34,554 bases of DNA from DSBG01 sp049975365. GTDB taxonomy: Bacteria; Desulfobacterota; Desulfomonilia; UBA1062. Where the stretch lies: assembly GCA_049975365.1 (NCBI GenBank), contig JBNGDS010000033.1:1-34554 (forward strand), given 5' to 3'. Each line of letters opens with the position of its first letter. The stretch's first letter is position 1. The position numbers were made by a program, and so were the translations under genes. Of the stretch, positions 32,996 through 34,554 are shown piece after piece. The notes beneath the pieces were generated by a model, which worked only from the letters and a program-made list of their open reading frames with translations, did no database searches and was not told the origin of the DNA.

Positions 32996-34554
32996 GTCAA
33001 CTCCTCGGTATCCTGGGAATCCAGCGGGAGCAGGATGGAGATGGACGTGCCGACCTCCTTCTGGCTTTTCACTCTGAGCTCGCCTGCATGTGCCTCAATG
33101 ATCTTGTGGGCGATTGCGAGCCCGAGCCCGGTCCCTGACTGTTTGGTCGTGAAGTATGGATCGAAGATACGGCCGAGGTCTTCCCGATCGATGCCGCACC
33201 CTGTATCCGTGATGGTGATGGCCACCTGTGCATTGAGCGTGTCCGTCTTCACTGACACGGCAAGAGCTCCGCCGTCGTCCATGGCCTCAAGGGCATTGAG
33301 GAATATATTGAGCAGAACCTGGCGGATTCTGTCGGGATCGATCGATGCAAAAACCGGCCCGTGTTCCATGCCGTCGCTGTCAAGCGAGATGTGTCTCTCC
33401 TGGGCCTGGTGGCTGATCATTTTCAGGGAATCAGAGACAAGATCTCTGACGGATGTATGCTGTTTCTTAATATCGAGGGGGCGCGCGAACTCGAGGAGCT
33501 GGCCGATGACCCTGTTCAGGCGTTCCACCTCACCGATCATGATCTCCGCGGTCTTCTGGTCTTCGGGAATTTCCCGGTACCGCTCCTTGAAATAGGTGGC
33601 AAAGCCCTTGATGGAACTCAAGGGGTTGCGGATCTCGTGTGCGATTCCCGCCGCAAGACTCCCCAGGGAAGCGAGGCGCTCCTTGCGCTGGATCTCCTTC
33701 TTGAGGCCTTCGATCTCAGAGATGTCCCTGAGCAGAATGATATTGCCGAGAAACGTGTCCTCATCATCTCTGAGCGTACTCATGCTTGCTTCCAGGAGGA
33801 TGTTCTTTCCGCCCACGGACACGGTGATGTCCCTGGTCACGATGTCCCTCCGCACCCGGGACGGTCGCATGAGGTCGTTGATCTGCTGCGGAAGCACGTC
33901 TTGAGCCGGCTTGGCCGCAACATCGGAAGCGGAGATCATGAGCAGCTTCTGAGAGATCTCATTCACCCCAGCGATCCTGCCATCTTCGCCGATGAAGATC
34001 AACCCGATGGGCATGCTGTCCACGATGGCATCGGAATAGGCCTTGATCCTGGAAAGAGACGCGCGGGTGGCACGGTAGTTCTGTGCAATGAAAATGGAGA
34101 CGATTCCCAGGAGACCGTACATGAGGAGGATGATGGCAACGATGATCTTCTGCCGGATATTCTCCTCGATGATCTGTTCGATGGGAGCCATGGCAAGGCC
34201 CACAAAGATTGTCTGTACCGGAGGCTTCAGTCTTTCGGGGATCATGTGCGGGGAAAACCAGTCATGGGAGAACATGCGGTGACCAGGGAAAACGATCTTC
34301 CCGGCAGAGGGATTGAATCTCCGGTACACCTCGAAGACAGACCTGCCGTTTTCCAGCGTGATGATCCTCCAGGAAATGGTATCACCGATCTTCGACTGCT
34401 CGAGGTCGAGGCCGTGTGTCTTCCCGATGACCAGCGGCTGGTTGTGCGCAACGATCCGACCATCCTTGTCCGTGATGAGGATGTAGAAGATGTCTGATTG
34501 TTCCGCGGTCTCCATGATGAGCCGCTGGACCTGGGCCCCGCTCCAGTTCATGCC
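32992..34554 (-). CDS. Sensor histidine kinase (ZraS type), truncated by the window edge
   Basis: The frame is open to the right end of the window, so the N-terminus is missing and the visible 519 residues are a C-terminal fragment. What is seen: the end of a periplasmic domain, a membrane helix at about 135-156, a PAS domain (about 165-285), HisKA with H305 (GIAHEIRNPLSSIKG), then an ATPase domain with N419, DTGCGI and GTGLGLAI. No HAMP domain is evident between the helix and PAS. The arrangement matches ZraS/HydH kinases paired with ZraR-like regulators. The stop overlaps the regulator start (ATGA), indicating a single operon. Confidence 0.93.
   Translation of the reverse strand, partial: GMNWSGAQVQRLIMETAEQSDIFYILITDKDGRIVAHNQPLVIGKTHGLDLEQSKIGDTISWRIITLENGRSVFEVYRRFNPSAGKIVFPGHRMFSHDWFSPHMIPERLKPPVQTIFVGLAMAPIEQIIEENIRQKIIVAIILLMYGLLGIVSIFIAQNYRATRASLSRIKAYSDAIVDSMPIGLIFIGEDGRIAGVNEISQKLLMISASDVAAKPAQDVLPQQINDLMRPSRVRRDIVTRDITVSVGGKNILLEASMSTLRDDEDTFLGNIILLRDISEIEGLKKEIQRKERLASLGSLAAGIAHEIRNPLSSIKGFATYFKERYREIPEDQKTAEIMIGEVERLNRVIGQLLEFARPLDIKKQHTSVRDLVSDSLKMISHQAQERHISLDSDGMEHGPVFASIDPDRIRQVLLNIFLNALEAMDDGGALAVSVKTDTLNAQVAITITDTGCGIDREDLGRIFDPYFTTKQSGTGLGLAIAHKIIEAHAGELRVKSQKEVGTSISILLPLDSQDTEELT

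Noticed and set aside
33361..34497. A 378-codon plus-strand frame
   Set aside because: It is antisense to the sensor kinase with its complete set of motifs.

Overview
The window looks like chromosome from a Gram-negative, GC-rich (roughly 55-58% by eye) bacterium, most likely a deltaproteobacterium in the broad sense (Desulfobacterota, Syntrophobacter/Desulfomonile-like). The outer membrane is implied by a Kdo-kinase-like protein, a lipoprotein with a lipobox and an MlaF-like ATPase. The lineage guess rests on CarD next to a YacL-type PIN/TRAM protein and IspD-IspF-CysS, a sensor N-terminus I associate with deltaproteobacterial hybrid kinases, and dispersed 'cattgcga...gaagcaatct' intergenic repeats. 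It is an inference from family resemblance; there is no rRNA gene here to settle it.

Layout. 83-7524 is a minus-strand housekeeping block: carD, a membrane PIN/TRAM protein, ispD, ispF and cysS, transcribed from a good sigma70-type promoter at 7553-7581, then a 550-base repeat-filled gap, then uvrB and a Kdo-kinase-like gene. 7681-12098 is plus strand: lgt, a class I adenylate cyclase homologue, a nitrilase-superfamily hydrolase and an MlaF-like ABC ATPase whose start overlaps the hydrolase stop. A universal stress protein (minus, 12150-12608) is divergent from a lipoprotein, a zinc-ribbon membrane protein, a small GGQ release-factor homologue, a methyltransferase and a lower-GC PP-loop ATPase. 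From 16070 come a large protein with two PilZ-like regions, a 964-residue hybrid histidine kinase, a one-helix membrane protein and a HAD-IIB phosphatase.

23230-27870 holds a complete UgpB-UgpA-UgpE-UgpC importer, closely resembling the E. coli sn-glycerol-3-phosphate system. The ATPase gene lies divergently from the other three across a 320-base intergenic region. Beyond it a very large minus-strand gene (27842-30898) encodes an N-terminal region that reads like a divergent PHP phosphoesterase followed by a membrane domain; I do not recognise it as a named family. A small HAD phosphatase follows, and a ZraS/ZraR-like sensor kinase and sigma54 activator pair fills the right end, the kinase being cut by the window edge.

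There is no rRNA, tRNA, CRISPR array, insertion sequence or phage gene that I can see. Signalling is a theme: cAMP synthesis, PilZ (c-di-GMP type) domains, a hybrid kinase and a two-component pair. The parts most worth attention are the PHP-like giant membrane protein, the tandem PilZ/acyltransferase-like protein, the hydrolase with an Asp at its catalytic Glu position, and the paired hairpins between the PP-loop gene and the PilZ gene.
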